Shown: positions 51,872-61,022 of the stretch, piece after piece
Layout: every line of letters begins with the position of its first letter
Position numbering within the stretch: position 1 is the stretch's first letter
Source: Pseudescherichia sp039594205
Lineage (GTDB): Bacteria; Pseudomonadota; Gammaproteobacteria; Enterobacterales; Enterobacteriaceae
DNA length: 64,000 nt
Assembly (NCBI GenBank): GCA_039594205.1
Contig: JBCNNW010000004.1
Span: 57,338-121,337 of the forward strand
Direction: 5' to 3'
Made by a program: the position numbers and the translations under genes
The notes under the pieces: generated by a model
Seen by the model: the letters and a program-made list of their open reading frames with translations, nothing else
The model's database searches: none
Told to the model about the DNA's origin: nothing

Positions 51872-53818
51872 ATGATTAAGTTTAGTGCAACGTTCCTGGC
51901 CATGCTGACGGCGGTCGGGGCCCAGGCCGCCACCGTGGATCTCCGCCTGCTGGAAACGACCGATCTGCATAGCAACATGATGGACTTTGACTACTACAAG
52001 GACACGCCAACGGAGAAGTTCGGCCTGGTGCGCACCGCTACGCTGATTAACGCCGCCCGCCAGCAGGCCACCAATAGCGTGCTGGTGGATAACGGCGACG
52101 TGATTCAGGGCAGCCCGCTGGGGGACTATATGGCGGCAAAAGGGTTAAGTCCGAACGAGGTGCATCCCGTTTATAAAGCGATGAACAGCCTCGACTATGC
52201 GGTAGGTAACCTCGGCAACCATGAGTTTAACTACGGGCTGGATTACCTGCACCGTGCGCTGGCGGGAGCGAAATTCCCCTACGTGAACGCCAATATTATT
52301 GACGTAAAAACCCAGCAGCCCCTGTTTACTCCCTACCTGATTAAAGAGACCACGGTTAAGGACAAAGAGGGCAAAACGCAGACCCTGCGCATTGGCTATA
52401 TCGGCTTTGTGCCGCCGCAGATCATGACCTGGGATAAAGCCAACCTCAGCGGCAAAGTGACGGTAAATGATATTACCGAAACCGCGCGCAAGTATGTCCC
52501 CGAGATGCGTAGCAAAGGGGCGGACGTCGTGGTAGTAATTGCTCACTCCGGCCTGTCGGCAGAGCCGTACAAGGCCCTGGCAGAGAACTCGGTCTATTAC
52601 CTCAGCGAAGTCCCCGGCGTTGATGCGATCCTCTTCGGTCACGCCCATGCGGTCTTCCCCGGCAAAGACTTTGCCAATATTAAAGGCGCAGATATCGCTA
52701 ACGGCACCCTGAACGGCGTACCGGCGGTGATGCCAGGCATGTGGGGGGATCATCTTGGCGTGGTCGATTTGGTATTGAATAACGATAGCGGCACGTGGAA
52801 GGTAACCCACTCGCGCGCCGAGGCCCGCCCTATCTATGACGCGGCGGCGAAGAAGTCGCTGGCGGCAGAGGACAGCAAGCTGGTATCCGTCCTCAAAGCA
52901 TCCCATGACGCCACCCGCGAGTTCGTCAGCAAGCCCATCGGGCAATCTGCCGATAACATGTACAGCTATCTCTCTCTGGTGCAGGACGATCCCACCGTGC
53001 AGGTAGTCAACATGGCGCAGAAGGCCTACGTAGAGCACTATATTCAGGGCGATCCGGATCTGGCCTCGCTGCCGGTGCTCTCCGCTGCGGCACCCTTTAA
53101 AGCAGGCGGTCGCAAGAACGACCCGGCCAGCTTTGTTGAGGTCGAGAAGGGCCAGCTGACCTTCCGTAGTGCCGCCGATCTCTATCTCTACCCGAACACG
53201 CTGGTGGTCGTCAAGGCCAGTGGAAAAGAGGTAAAGGAGTGGCTGGAGTGCTCTGCCGGGCAGTTTAACCAGATCGATCCGCACAGCAGCAAGCCGCAGT
53301 CGCTGATTAACTGGGAGACCTTCCGCACCTATAACTTCGACGTGATTGACGGCGTTAATTACCAGGTCGACGTGACCCAGCCCGCGCGCTATGACGGTGA
53401 GTGCCAGAGCCTGAATCCGCAGGCAGAGCGCATCAAAAATCTGACCTTCAACGGCAAACCTATCGATCCCACTGCCACTTTCCTGGTGGCGACCAACAAC
53501 TATCGCGCCTACGGCGGCAAGTTTGCCGGGACGGGTGACAGCCACATCGCCTTCGCCTCGCCGGATGAGAACCGCTCGGTGCTGGCGGCATGGATAAGCG
53601 CCGAATCAGCCCGCACAAAGGCGATCCACCCGGCGGCAGACAACAACTGGCGTCTTGCACCGATCAACAGCGATACGCCGCTGGATATTCGCTTTGAGAC
53701 CTCCCCCTCCGCTAAAGCAGCAGCGTTTATCAAAGAGAAGGCCCAGTACCCGATGACTCAGGTCGGCAGCGACGACATTGGCTTCGCCATTTACAAAGTT
53801 AATCTAAACGCGAAGTAA
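51872..53818 (+). CDS. cpdB: 2',3'-cyclic-nucleotide phosphodiesterase/3'-nucleotidase
   Basis: A 648-residue periplasmic enzyme that lets the cell use external nucleotides. The signal peptide ends VGAQA before ATVDLRLLETTDLHSN. The metallophosphatase domain (20-about 350) has TDLH, GDVIQGSPLGD and GNHEFN; the C-terminal 5'-nucleotidase domain follows. Upstream ATG follows AAAAGGACGCTCTG. Confidence 0.98.
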   Translation: MIKFSATFLAMLTAVGAQAATVDLRLLETTDLHSNMMDFDYYKDTPTEKFGLVRTATLINAARQQATNSVLVDNGDVIQGSPLGDYMAAKGLSPNEVHPVYKAMNSLDYAVGNLGNHEFNYGLDYLHRALAGAKFPYVNANIIDVKTQQPLFTPYLIKETTVKDKEGKTQTLRIGYIGFVPPQIMTWDKANLSGKVTVNDITETARKYVPEMRSKGADVVVVIAHSGLSAEPYKALAENSVYYLSEVPGVDAILFGHAHAVFPGKDFANIKGADIANGTLNGVPAVMPGMWGDHLGVVDLVLNNDSGTWKVTHSRAEARPIYDAAAKKSLAAEDSKLVSVLKASHDATREFVSKPIGQSADNMYSYLSLVQDDPTVQVVNMAQKAYVEHYIQGDPDLASLPVLSAAAPFKAGGRKNDPASFVEVEKGQLTFRSAADLYLYPNTLVVVKASGKEVKEWLECSAGQFNQIDPHSSKPQSLINWETFRTYNFDVIDGVNYQVDVTQPARYDGECQSLNPQAERIKNLTFNGKPIDPTATFLVATNNYRAYGGKFAGTGDSHIAFASPDENRSVLAAWISAESARTKAIHPAADNNWRLAPINSDTPLDIRFETSPSAKAAAFIKEKAQYPMTQVGSDDIGFAIYKVNLNAK

Positions 53819-53819
53819 C

Positions 53820-53856
53820 CCGTAGGCCCGGCAAGCGTGAGTGCCGCCGGGCGTTT
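53820..53856. repeat. REP element
   Basis: CGTAGGCCCGGCAAGCGTG with GTGCCGCCGGGCG, between convergent cpdB and ytfH. Confidence 0.8.
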
Positions 53857-53864
53857 TCCTTCCC

Positions 53865-54257
53865 CTAAGCCGCCCGCTCGTCACGCCTTGCCAGCACCTC
53901 CGGCAGGTTCAGCTCGATCCAGTCGGCGAGCGCGGCCACCTTCTCGCTCACCTCTTCACCCAGCGGCGTCAGGCTGTACTCAACGTGTGGCGGCACGACC
54001 GGATAAGCCACCCGGTTGATAAAGCCGTCCTGCTCCAGCCACTGCAGGGTTTGTGCCAGCATCTTCTCGCTGACGCCGCCCATTTTGCGGCGCAGATCGC
54101 TAAAGCGATGTGTACCGTCGCGCAGGGCCACCATCACCAGAACGCCCCAGCGGCTGGTCAGGTGTTTAAGCACATCCCTGGAGGGGCACTGCTCGGCAAA
54201 CAGGTTTCCTTCCCGCAGCCGTTCACTCAGCGTCTGAGGCGTAGTCGCCATTTTCAT
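53865..54257 (-). CDS. ytfH: HxlR-family regulator YtfH
   Basis: A 130-residue MarR-like winged-helix regulator. CPSRDVLKHLTSRWGVLVM is the HxlR signature, with Cys24 at the position used for thiol sensing in related redox regulators (inference here). Divergent from qorB, sharing a short intergenic region with palindromes, so it probably controls qorB in response to quinones or aldehydes. Confidence 0.93.
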   Translation of the reverse strand: MKMATTPQTLSERLREGNLFAEQCPSRDVLKHLTSRWGVLVMVALRDGTHRFSDLRRKMGGVSEKMLAQTLQWLEQDGFINRVAYPVVPPHVEYSLTPLGEEVSEKVAALADWIELNLPEVLARRDERAA

Positions 54258-54269
54258 ACTTACCTTTTT

Positions 54270-54292
54270 GTACGTACTTACTAAAAGTTAGT
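54270..54292. promoter_or_regulatory. Candidate YtfH operator
   Basis: GTACGTAC (54270-54277) is a perfect palindrome and ACTTACT-AAA-AGTTAGT (54276-54292) an imperfect one, in the 83 bp between ytfH and qorB. HxlR proteins bind such short AT-rich palindromes. Confidence 0.55.
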
Positions 54293-54340
54293 TAGAGTGC
54301 TAGTGTGCCATAACTCACTACCGACAAGAAGGAAAATTCC

Positions 54341-55189
54341 ATGATCGCGATTACCGGCGCAACTGGCCATCTGGGCCAGCTCACCCTTACCGAACTGTTG
54401 AAAACCGTTCCCGCCAGCCAGCTGGTGGCCATTGTACGTAACCCAGCGAAAGCCGAAACCCTGGCTCAACAGGGCGTTATTGTGCGCCAGGCGGAATATG
54501 GCGACCAGGCGGCAATCACCGCCGCCCTGGAGGGCGTGGAGAAACTGCTGCTGATCTCCTCCAGTGAAGTGGGCCAGCGCGCGATTCAGCACCGCAACGT
54601 CATCGATGCAGCGAAGGCGGCGGGCGTGAAATTCATCGCCTATACCAGCCTGCTGCACGCCGATCGCTCCCCGCTGGGCCTGCACGTTGAGCACGTGGAG
54701 ACCGAGCAGTATCTGGCGGCCTCCGGCATCCCCTACGCCCTGCTGCGTAACGGCTGGTACAGCGAAAACTATCTGGCCAGCGCCCCGGCGGCGTTAGCAC
54801 ACGGCGTATTCATCGGCTCTGCCGGCGAGGGCAAAATCGCCTCCGCCACCCGGAGTGACTATGCGGCGGCAGCGGCCAGGGTGATGGGCAGCGACGGCCA
54901 TGCGGGCAAGATCTACGAGCTGGCGGGCGACGAAGCCTGGACCCTCAGCGAGCTGGCGGCGGAGCTGAGCAAGCAGAGCGGCAAACCGGTGGTTTATCAG
55001 AACCTCAGCGAAGCCGATTTTGCAGAGACGCTGAAAGGCGCAGGCCTGCCGGAGGCGTTTGCTAATCTGCTGGCGGATTCTGACGTGGGTGCGTCACAGG
55101 GTGGCCTGTTTGACGACAGCCGCACGCTGAGCGCGCTGATTGGTCGACCGACTACGCCGATTCGCGACAGCATTCGTGATGTTGTCTGA
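54341..55189 (+). CDS. qorB: NAD(P)H:quinone oxidoreductase 2
   Basis: A 282-residue short-chain-type (NmrA-like) oxidoreductase. The dinucleotide loop is GATGHLG (6-12). E. coli QorB (YtfG) reduces quinones with NADPH. The C-terminus is shorter than in E. coli by a few residues. ATG follows AAGGAAAATTCC. Confidence 0.95.
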   Translation: MIAITGATGHLGQLTLTELLKTVPASQLVAIVRNPAKAETLAQQGVIVRQAEYGDQAAITAALEGVEKLLLISSSEVGQRAIQHRNVIDAAKAAGVKFIAYTSLLHADRSPLGLHVEHVETEQYLAASGIPYALLRNGWYSENYLASAPAALAHGVFIGSAGEGKIASATRSDYAAAAARVMGSDGHAGKIYELAGDEAWTLSELAAELSKQSGKPVVYQNLSEADFAETLKGAGLPEAFANLLADSDVGASQGGLFDDSRTLSALIGRPTTPIRDSIRDVV

Positions 55190-55269
55190 TGTTAAAGCAC
55201 CGTTAATTTTTGTAGCATCCCAGCGGGTCATTCCTGATAATGCAGCGATGACCCGCGAGGAGAGAGCCA

Positions 55270-56094
55270 GTGCAAGGCGTACCGGAACAGTTCAGCGATG
55301 AGAGAGACAGCGCCCGCTTTCGCCATCTGGCGCAGCTTCCCGGCGTGGAGCTTTATCATGCGCATATCTCCCGCTACGCCTTTGAACCTCATACCCACGA
55401 GGCCTTTGGCATCGGGACGATAGAGACCGGCGCAGAGCGTTTTCGCTATCGCGGGGCGCAGCATGTCGCCCCGGCCCGCTCGGTGGTGACCATGAACCCC
55501 GATGAGCTGCACACCGGCGAGGCGGCAACTGACGACGGCTGGCGCTACCGCATGATCTACCTTGAACCGGATCTGCTGGCGCAGGTGACCGGCATCCAAC
55601 ACTGGTGGTTTGTCGACGCGACCCGCTACGATCCGCTCCGCTCCCGACAGATCTACTCTCTGATCCACCACCTCTGGCAGAGCGACGATCCGCTGGCCCA
55701 GCAGGGATTGCTGCTGGATCTGATCGACACCTTCCGCCCGCTGGCTCGCCATGTACCGGTGCAGGCAGAAGGTGCCCACCGCTTCGAGCGCGTACGCGAC
55801 TACCTGCATGACAACTATATGCATACCCTGACCCTCGACGAGCTGGCGCAGGTGGTCTCTCTCAGCCCGTACCACTTTCAGCGCCAGTTTAAAGCTCACT
55901 TCCACGTCACGCCGCACCAGATGCTGATGGCGATCCGCCTCTGGCGGGCAAAGGATTTTCTTACCCGGGGGATGCCCGCCGCCGACGTTGCCGCCATAAC
56001 CGGACTGGCAGATCAGTCTCATCTTACCCGCGCCTTTACCCGCCGCTACGGCATTACCCCGGTGCGCTACCAGAAACAGGTGGCCCGGCGCTAG
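55270..56094 (+). CDS. AraC-family transcriptional regulator
   Basis: A 274-residue regulator with an N-terminal cupin ligand domain (HISRYAFEPHTHEAFGIGTI near 30-50) and a C-terminal double HTH (about 170-272; LDELAQVVSLSPYHFQRQF and GLADQSHLTRAFTRRYG). The start is GTG at 55270 with GAGGAG upstream. This gene is inserted between qorB and ytfF relative to E. coli. It may control the adjacent transporter gene ytfF, 75 bp on. Confidence 0.92.
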   Translation: MQGVPEQFSDERDSARFRHLAQLPGVELYHAHISRYAFEPHTHEAFGIGTIETGAERFRYRGAQHVAPARSVVTMNPDELHTGEAATDDGWRYRMIYLEPDLLAQVTGIQHWWFVDATRYDPLRSRQIYSLIHHLWQSDDPLAQQGLLLDLIDTFRPLARHVPVQAEGAHRFERVRDYLHDNYMHTLTLDELAQVVSLSPYHFQRQFKAHFHVTPHQMLMAIRLWRAKDFLTRGMPAADVAAITGLADQSHLTRAFTRRYGITPVRYQKQVARR

Positions 56095-56169
56095 TGCGCA
56101 ACCTCGTACAATACGGCAACGCGTTGTCTCTCTACACTGCCTGCTGGTTTAAATGAGGTAGATAAGAGA

Positions 56170-57108
56170 ATGATTAGCGGCATGCTGTATGCCCTGCTTG
56201 CAGGTTTAATGTGGGGATTGATCTTTGTCGGGCCATTGATTGTGCCGGAGTACCCGGCGCTGTTGCAGTCGATGGGGCGCTATCTGGCGCTGGGGCTGAT
56301 CGCCGTGCCGCTGGCGTGGCTCGGGCGTAAACGCCTGCAAAAGCTAACCCGCCGGGACTGGCTCACCGCGCTGGCACTGACCATGATGGGCAACCTGGTC
56401 TATTACGCCTGCCTGGCAAGCGCCATTCAGCGTACCGGCGCGCCTGTCTCCACCATGATTATCGGCACGCTGCCGGTAGTGATCCCGGTTTTTGCCAACC
56501 TGCTCTACAGCCACCGCGATGGCAAGCTGGCCTGGTCGAAGATGGTGCCCGCGCTGGTCTGTATCGCTATTGGCCTGGCGTGCGTAAACGTCGCCGAACT
56601 ACAGCACGGTGTGGCAAACGTAGACGGATGGCGCTACGTCTCCGGCATTCTGCTTGCCGCTATCTCAGTGGTTTGCTGGGCGTGGTATGCGCTGCGCAAT
56701 GCCCGCTGGCTGCGGGAGAATCCGGATAAAAACCCGATGATGTGGGCCACGGCCCAGGCGCTGGTGACCCTGCCGGTCTCCCTGTTGGGCTACGTCGTCG
56801 TCTGTGGCTGGCTGAGCGGTCAGCAACCCGAATTTGCGCTGCCGTTTGGACCGCGCCCTTGGGTATTCATTGGATTAATGGTGGCGATTGCCGTGCTCTG
56901 CTCGTGGGTGGGTGCGCTGTGCTGGAATATCGCCAGCCAGAAGCTGCCGACGGTGATTTTAGGCCCGCTGATTGTCTTCGAAACGTTAGCAGGACTGCTC
57001 TATACCTTCCTGCTGCGCCAGAGCCTGCCGCCCGTGCTGAACGCATCCGGTATTCTGCTGCTGGTCGTGGGTGTTACGCTGGCCGTAAGGGGAAAACCGG
57101 TTCAGTAG
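56170..57108 (+). CDS. ytfF: DMT-superfamily permease YtfF
   Basis: A 312-residue inner-membrane protein with ten predicted spans in two EamA halves, starting MISGMLYALLAGLMWGLIFV, near-identical in pattern to E. coli YtfF. Substrate unknown; relatives export amino acids and other metabolites. Confidence 0.93.
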   Translation: MISGMLYALLAGLMWGLIFVGPLIVPEYPALLQSMGRYLALGLIAVPLAWLGRKRLQKLTRRDWLTALALTMMGNLVYYACLASAIQRTGAPVSTMIIGTLPVVIPVFANLLYSHRDGKLAWSKMVPALVCIAIGLACVNVAELQHGVANVDGWRYVSGILLAAISVVCWAWYALRNARWLRENPDKNPMMWATAQALVTLPVSLLGYVVVCGWLSGQQPEFALPFGPRPWVFIGLMVAIAVLCSWVGALCWNIASQKLPTVILGPLIVFETLAGLLYTFLLRQSLPPVLNASGILLLVVGVTLAVRGKPVQ

Positions 57109-57139
57109 GCCGGGCAAACGCAGTGCCGCCCGGCACGTT
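57107..57139. repeat. REP element
   Basis: GTAGGCCGGGCAAACGC and GTGCCGCCCGGC, between convergent ytfF and the chemoreceptor gene. Confidence 0.8.
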
Positions 57140-57148
57140 ATCAGAATA

Positions 57149-58720
57149 TTAGCGGCTGCCTTCACGAGCGATCTTAAACACCGCTACTGCCTCGCTCAGG
57201 CGGGCAGACTGCTCCTCCAGCGCGGCGGCGGCGGCGGCAGACTCCTGCACCAGCGAGGCGTTCTGCTGGGTTACGCGGTCCATCTCTGCTACCGCCTGGC
57301 CGACCTGATCGATACCACGGCTCTGCTCATCAGAAGCAGAGGCAATTTCACCCATGATGTCGGTCACGCGGGTGACGGCGCTAACAATCTCTGCCATGGT
57401 CTCCCCGGCCTGATTCACCAGCGCAGAGCCTGCGTCGACGCGCTCGCCAGAGTCATCAATCAGGCCTTTAATCTCTTTCGCTGCCTGGGCGCTGCGCTGG
57501 GCAAGGGTACGCACCTCGCCGGCTACCACGGCAAAGCCACGGCCCTGCTCACCGGCACGGGCCGCCTCTACCGCTGCGTTCAGTGCCAGAATGTTGGTCT
57601 GGAAGGCGATACCGTCTATCACGTTGGTGATCTGAGCAATTTTGCTGGAGCTGGTGGCGATTTCGTCCATCGTCCGCACGACGCTCTCCACTACGCTGCC
57701 GCCTTTCTTCGCGGTGGAAGAGGCATCCAGTGCCAGACGGGAGGCCTGACGGGCGTTGTCGGCATTCTGCTTCACGGTCGCAGTCAACTGCTCCATGCTG
57801 GCCGCTGTCTCTTCAAGAGAAGCCGCCTGCTGCTCGGTGCGGGAGGAGAGATCGTTGCTGCCGGTGGAGATTTCGCTCGCCCCGGTATAGATCACGTCGG
57901 CCCCGTCACGCACTACGCCGACCGTATTCGCCAGCGCGGTCTGCATCTCCTTCACGTTATTTGCCAGCAGCGCCATCTCATTTTTACCTTCAGCGGCAAT
58001 TGAACGGGTCAGATCGCCTGCGGCGATAGCGCGGATGTGGCCGAGCACCTCATCCAGCGGCTGGAGCAGCACACGGCGCATCGCAATCCAGCTGGTAACA
58101 ATCACGGCGATCACGACCAGCATGATTGCAGAGAGGATCCACAGAATACGTTTGTAGTCGCTCTCGTTATCTTTCACGCCTTTGCTGGCCAGATCTGCCT
58201 GCGCCTGACGCCATTCACGGTAGACCGCCTGCATCGCTTTCTGTTTCTGCTCGGCGTTCTGTTTGAACATTCCAGCCAGATCGCCCTGCGCCAGCAGAGT
58301 GTTCATCTGGGCCAGGGTGGTGGAGTAGTTGCGGTACTCCTCCTCCAGGCGGTCGGCCATGTGCTCGTCCATCCCCGGCGTTTCCGGCAGCGCATAGTAT
58401 TTGTCGTAGTGATCCTTAGCCTCTGCCAGCAGGTTTTTCGCAATGGTAACCAGTTCGCTGAGCTGACCGCCGTTAATCTGGCTTGCCTCACTGCTTTGCA
58501 GGCGCAGCATGCCCCGGTTGAGGGTCACGCGGGCCTGGTTCAGACTGATCCAGGCGTCGGTAAACTCGGCCACGTTCTGGCTGGAGAGTTGGGAGACATT
58601 GAAATTATTTTTATCGTTATTGAGCGCGGTAATGAACACGCTGGCTGAGATCAGCTGCATGACGCCAAGCGCCAGCAGGACTGAAATCAACAGAGTAATG
58701 ACTTTCATACGTTTAAACAT
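57149..58720 (-). CDS. Tsr-like methyl-accepting chemotaxis protein
   Basis: A 523-residue chemoreceptor: TM1 (7-32), four-helix ligand domain, TM2 (191-213), HAMP and signalling domain (DGIAFQTNILALNAAVEAA). Arg64, Asn68, Arg69 and Arg73 in ARVTLNRGMLR fall at the numbers used by Tsr to bind serine, so an amino-acid ligand is likely. The adaptation region TEQQAASLEETAASMEQLTA is intact, but the protein ends KIAREGSR without the NWETF tether for CheR/CheB. Preceded by a sigma-28 promoter. Not at this place in E. coli. Confidence 0.95.
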   Translation of the reverse strand: MFKRMKVITLLISVLLALGVMQLISASVFITALNNDKNNFNVSQLSSQNVAEFTDAWISLNQARVTLNRGMLRLQSSEASQINGGQLSELVTIAKNLLAEAKDHYDKYYALPETPGMDEHMADRLEEEYRNYSTTLAQMNTLLAQGDLAGMFKQNAEQKQKAMQAVYREWRQAQADLASKGVKDNESDYKRILWILSAIMLVVIAVIVTSWIAMRRVLLQPLDEVLGHIRAIAAGDLTRSIAAEGKNEMALLANNVKEMQTALANTVGVVRDGADVIYTGASEISTGSNDLSSRTEQQAASLEETAASMEQLTATVKQNADNARQASRLALDASSTAKKGGSVVESVVRTMDEIATSSSKIAQITNVIDGIAFQTNILALNAAVEAARAGEQGRGFAVVAGEVRTLAQRSAQAAKEIKGLIDDSGERVDAGSALVNQAGETMAEIVSAVTRVTDIMGEIASASDEQSRGIDQVGQAVAEMDRVTQQNASLVQESAAAAAALEEQSARLSEAVAVFKIAREGSR

Positions 58721-58760
58721 ATATTGCCTTTTTGGATGCAGGATATTGTCTGGCCTGTAT

Positions 58761-58787
58761 CTATCGGCAGCCGTGGCGGCTTCTTGA
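58761..58787 (-). promoter_or_regulatory. Sigma-28 (FliA) promoter of the Tsr-like gene
   Basis: On the minus strand TCAAGAAG, 11-nt spacer, GCCGATAG: a near-consensus flagellar -10 and a partial -35. It begins 41 bp before the ATG. Confidence 0.85.
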
Positions 58788-58849
58788 ACAAAATTGTGAA
58801 GTACGTCTCATTTTTACCCCTGCTGCTAAAGGGTTATAGCGCCTTTTTA

Positions 58850-58872
58850 AAGATGCATTTAAAATGCATCTT
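58850..58872. promoter_or_regulatory. NsrR operator of ytfE
   Basis: AAGATGCATTT (58850-58860) and AAATGCATCTT (58862-58872) around a single A form a perfect 11-1-11 palindrome identical to the NsrR consensus. It overlaps the likely promoter (TATTAT at 58872-58877). ytfE should be strongly induced by nitric oxide. Confidence 0.92.
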
Positions 58873-58898
58873 ATTATTTACACATCGAGGTAACTGCT

Positions 58899-59561
58899 AT
58901 GGCCTTTCGCGACCAATCTTTAGGTGAGCTGGCGCTCTCTATCCCCCGGGCCTCGGCCCTGTTCCGTCAGTACGATATGGACTACTGCTGTGGCGGTAAG
59001 CAGACCCTGGCCCGGGCGGCACAGCGTAAAGCGCTAAACGTTGAAGAGATCGAGGCGGCGCTGGCGAAGCTGGCGGAACAGCCGTCAGACAAGGATTGGC
59101 GCGTGGCTCCGCTGGCGGAGATTATCGATCATATCATCGTCCGCTATCACGACAGGCACCGCGAGCAGCTGCCGGAGCTGATCCTGCAGGCTAGCAAGGT
59201 TGAGCGCGTCCATGCCGATAAACCCAACGTGCCGCGCGGGCTGACCAAATACCTGACCATGCTGCATGAAGAGCTTACTAACCACATGATGAAAGAGGAG
59301 CGGATCCTCTTTCCGATGATAAAACAGGGCCAGGGCAGCTATGCGGCGGGGCCGGTCAGCGTGATGGAGAGCGAGCACGATGAAGCAGGCGAGCTGCTGG
59401 AGGTGATCAAGCACACCACCCATAACGTAACGCCGCCACCGGAGGCCTGCACGACGTGGAAAGCGATGTATAACGGAATTAACGAATTGATTGACGACCT
59501 GATGGAGCACATCAGCCTGGAGAACAACGTACTTTTCCCGCGGGCATTAGCCGGAGAGTAA
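58899..59561 (+). CDS. ytfE: Iron-sulfur cluster repair protein RIC (YtfE)
   Basis: A 220-residue di-iron hemerythrin-like protein that helps recovery of FeS enzymes from nitrosative and oxidative damage. The N-terminal ScdA-type domain carries C30-C31 in DMDYCCGG; the hemerythrin part supplies His/Glu ligands (IIVRYHDRHRE, LHEELTNHMMKEE, ESEHDEAGE, HISLENNVLFPR). Controlled by the NsrR site 27 bp upstream. Confidence 0.97.
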   Translation: MAFRDQSLGELALSIPRASALFRQYDMDYCCGGKQTLARAAQRKALNVEEIEAALAKLAEQPSDKDWRVAPLAEIIDHIIVRYHDRHREQLPELILQASKVERVHADKPNVPRGLTKYLTMLHEELTNHMMKEERILFPMIKQGQGSYAAGPVSVMESEHDEAGELLEVIKHTTHNVTPPPEACTTWKAMYNGINELIDDLMEHISLENNVLFPRALAGE

Positions 59562-59569
59562 ACCCTGTA

Positions 59570-59604
59570 TTGCCCGGCGGCGCTAAGCCTGCCGGGCCTA
59601 CAGA
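59570..59604. repeat. REP element
   Basis: TTGCCCGGCGGCGCTAAGC and CTGCCGGGCCTACAG, between convergent ytfE and cycA. Confidence 0.8.
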
Positions 59605-59609
59605 CGCTC

Positions 59610-61022
59610 TTATTTACGGAAACTCTCTACGCGCTTCTTGCCGACCAGCAGCCAGAACGCGCCCAGCACCACGAACCACAGCGGCGTGACGATCAGCGCC
59701 TGGCGGGTATCCTCTTCCAGGGTCAGCAGCACCAGCACAAAAGCGAAGAACGCCATGCATATCCAGCACATCACCTTGCCCAGCGGCATCTTGTAGATCG
59801 ACTTCGCATGCAGCTCCGGACGGCGTTTACGGTAGACCAGATACGAGCAGAGGATAATGGTCCAGACGAACATAAACAGGATCGCCGATACCGTGGTGAT
59901 CATAGTGAAAGCCGCAATCACGCTCGGGTTAACGTAGAGGATCACCACGCCGCCCAGCAGGCAGATGCAGGAGAAGGTCAGCCCGGTAGCCGGTACGGCG
60001 CGCTTCGACAGCTTGCCGAAGCTCTTCGGTGCCACGCCATCCTGGGCCAGGCCAAACAGCATTCGGCTGGTGGAGAAGACGCCGCTGTTCGCCGAAGAGG
60101 CCGCCGAGGTCAGCACCACAAAGTTGATGATGCTCGCCGCCGCCGGCAGGCCAACCAGCACAAACAGCTCCACGAACGGGCTTTTGTTCGGTACCACAGA
60201 GCTCCACGGCGTCACGGACATGATCACAATCAGCGCGAAGACGTAGAACATAATGATACGGATAGGGATAGAGTTAATTGCACGCGGCAACGATTTCTCT
60301 GGATCTTTAGTCTCCGCCGCCGTGGTGCCTACCAGCTCGATACCGACAAAAGCAAAGACCGCGATCTGGAAACCGGCAAAGAAACCGCTCAGCCCTTTCG
60401 GGAACCAGCCGCCGTCATCCCACAGGTGGGTAAAGGAGGCCTCGACGCCGGTTGGCGACTGGAAGTTCATCAGTACCATCACCACGCCGACGATAATCAG
60501 CGACACGATGGCGACGATTTTGATCATCGCAAACCAGAACTCCATCTCGCCGAATAGCTTCACCGTCGCCAGGTTAAGGCTCAGCAGCAGCCCGATCACC
60601 GCCAGCGAGGCCACCCAGTCCGATAGTCCTGGGAACCAGAACTGGGCATAGGCGGTAATGGCCACCACGTCCGCCATCCCGGTCACTACCCAGCAGAACC
60701 AGTAGGTCCAGCCGGTAAAGTAGCCCGCCCATGGCCCGAGCAGATCGGCGGCAAAGTCGCTAAACGACTTGTACTCAAGGTTCGACAGCAGCAGCTCGCC
60801 CATGGCGCGCATTACGAAAAAGAGCATAAAGCCGATGATCATATAGACAAAGATGATCGACGGGCCGGCAAGGCTGATTGTTTTACCCGATCCCATAAAC
60901 AGCCCGGTACCGATGGCACCCCCAATGGCAATAAGCTGAATATGACGGTTTGTAAGATGACGCCGTAGCGACTGCTCGGCCGGAGCCTGCTCGTCGGTAG
61001 CGACTTTGATCTGATCTACCAT
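59610..61022 (-). CDS. cycA: D-alanine/D-serine/glycine:H+ symporter CycA
   Basis: A 470-residue APC-family transporter with 12 predicted spans. The N-terminal LRRHLTNRHIQLIAIGGAIG and GTGLFMGSGKTISLAGPS hold the family substrate-binding loop. Imports glycine, D-alanine, D-serine and the drug D-cycloserine. In E. coli its mRNA is controlled by the sRNA GcvB; a C/A-rich leader element is seen here too. Confidence 0.97.
   Translation of the reverse strand: MVDQIKVATDEQAPAEQSLRRHLTNRHIQLIAIGGAIGTGLFMGSGKTISLAGPSIIFVYMIIGFMLFFVMRAMGELLLSNLEYKSFSDFAADLLGPWAGYFTGWTYWFCWVVTGMADVVAITAYAQFWFPGLSDWVASLAVIGLLLSLNLATVKLFGEMEFWFAMIKIVAIVSLIIVGVVMVLMNFQSPTGVEASFTHLWDDGGWFPKGLSGFFAGFQIAVFAFVGIELVGTTAAETKDPEKSLPRAINSIPIRIIMFYVFALIVIMSVTPWSSVVPNKSPFVELFVLVGLPAAASIINFVVLTSAASSANSGVFSTSRMLFGLAQDGVAPKSFGKLSKRAVPATGLTFSCICLLGGVVILYVNPSVIAAFTMITTVSAILFMFVWTIILCSYLVYRKRRPELHAKSIYKMPLGKVMCWICMAFFAFVLVLLTLEEDTRQALIVTPLWFVVLGAFWLLVGKKRVESFRK

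Noticed and set aside
52145..53545. 466-codon minus-strand frame across cpdB
   Set aside because: Shadow of cpdB; no start context and no family resemblance.
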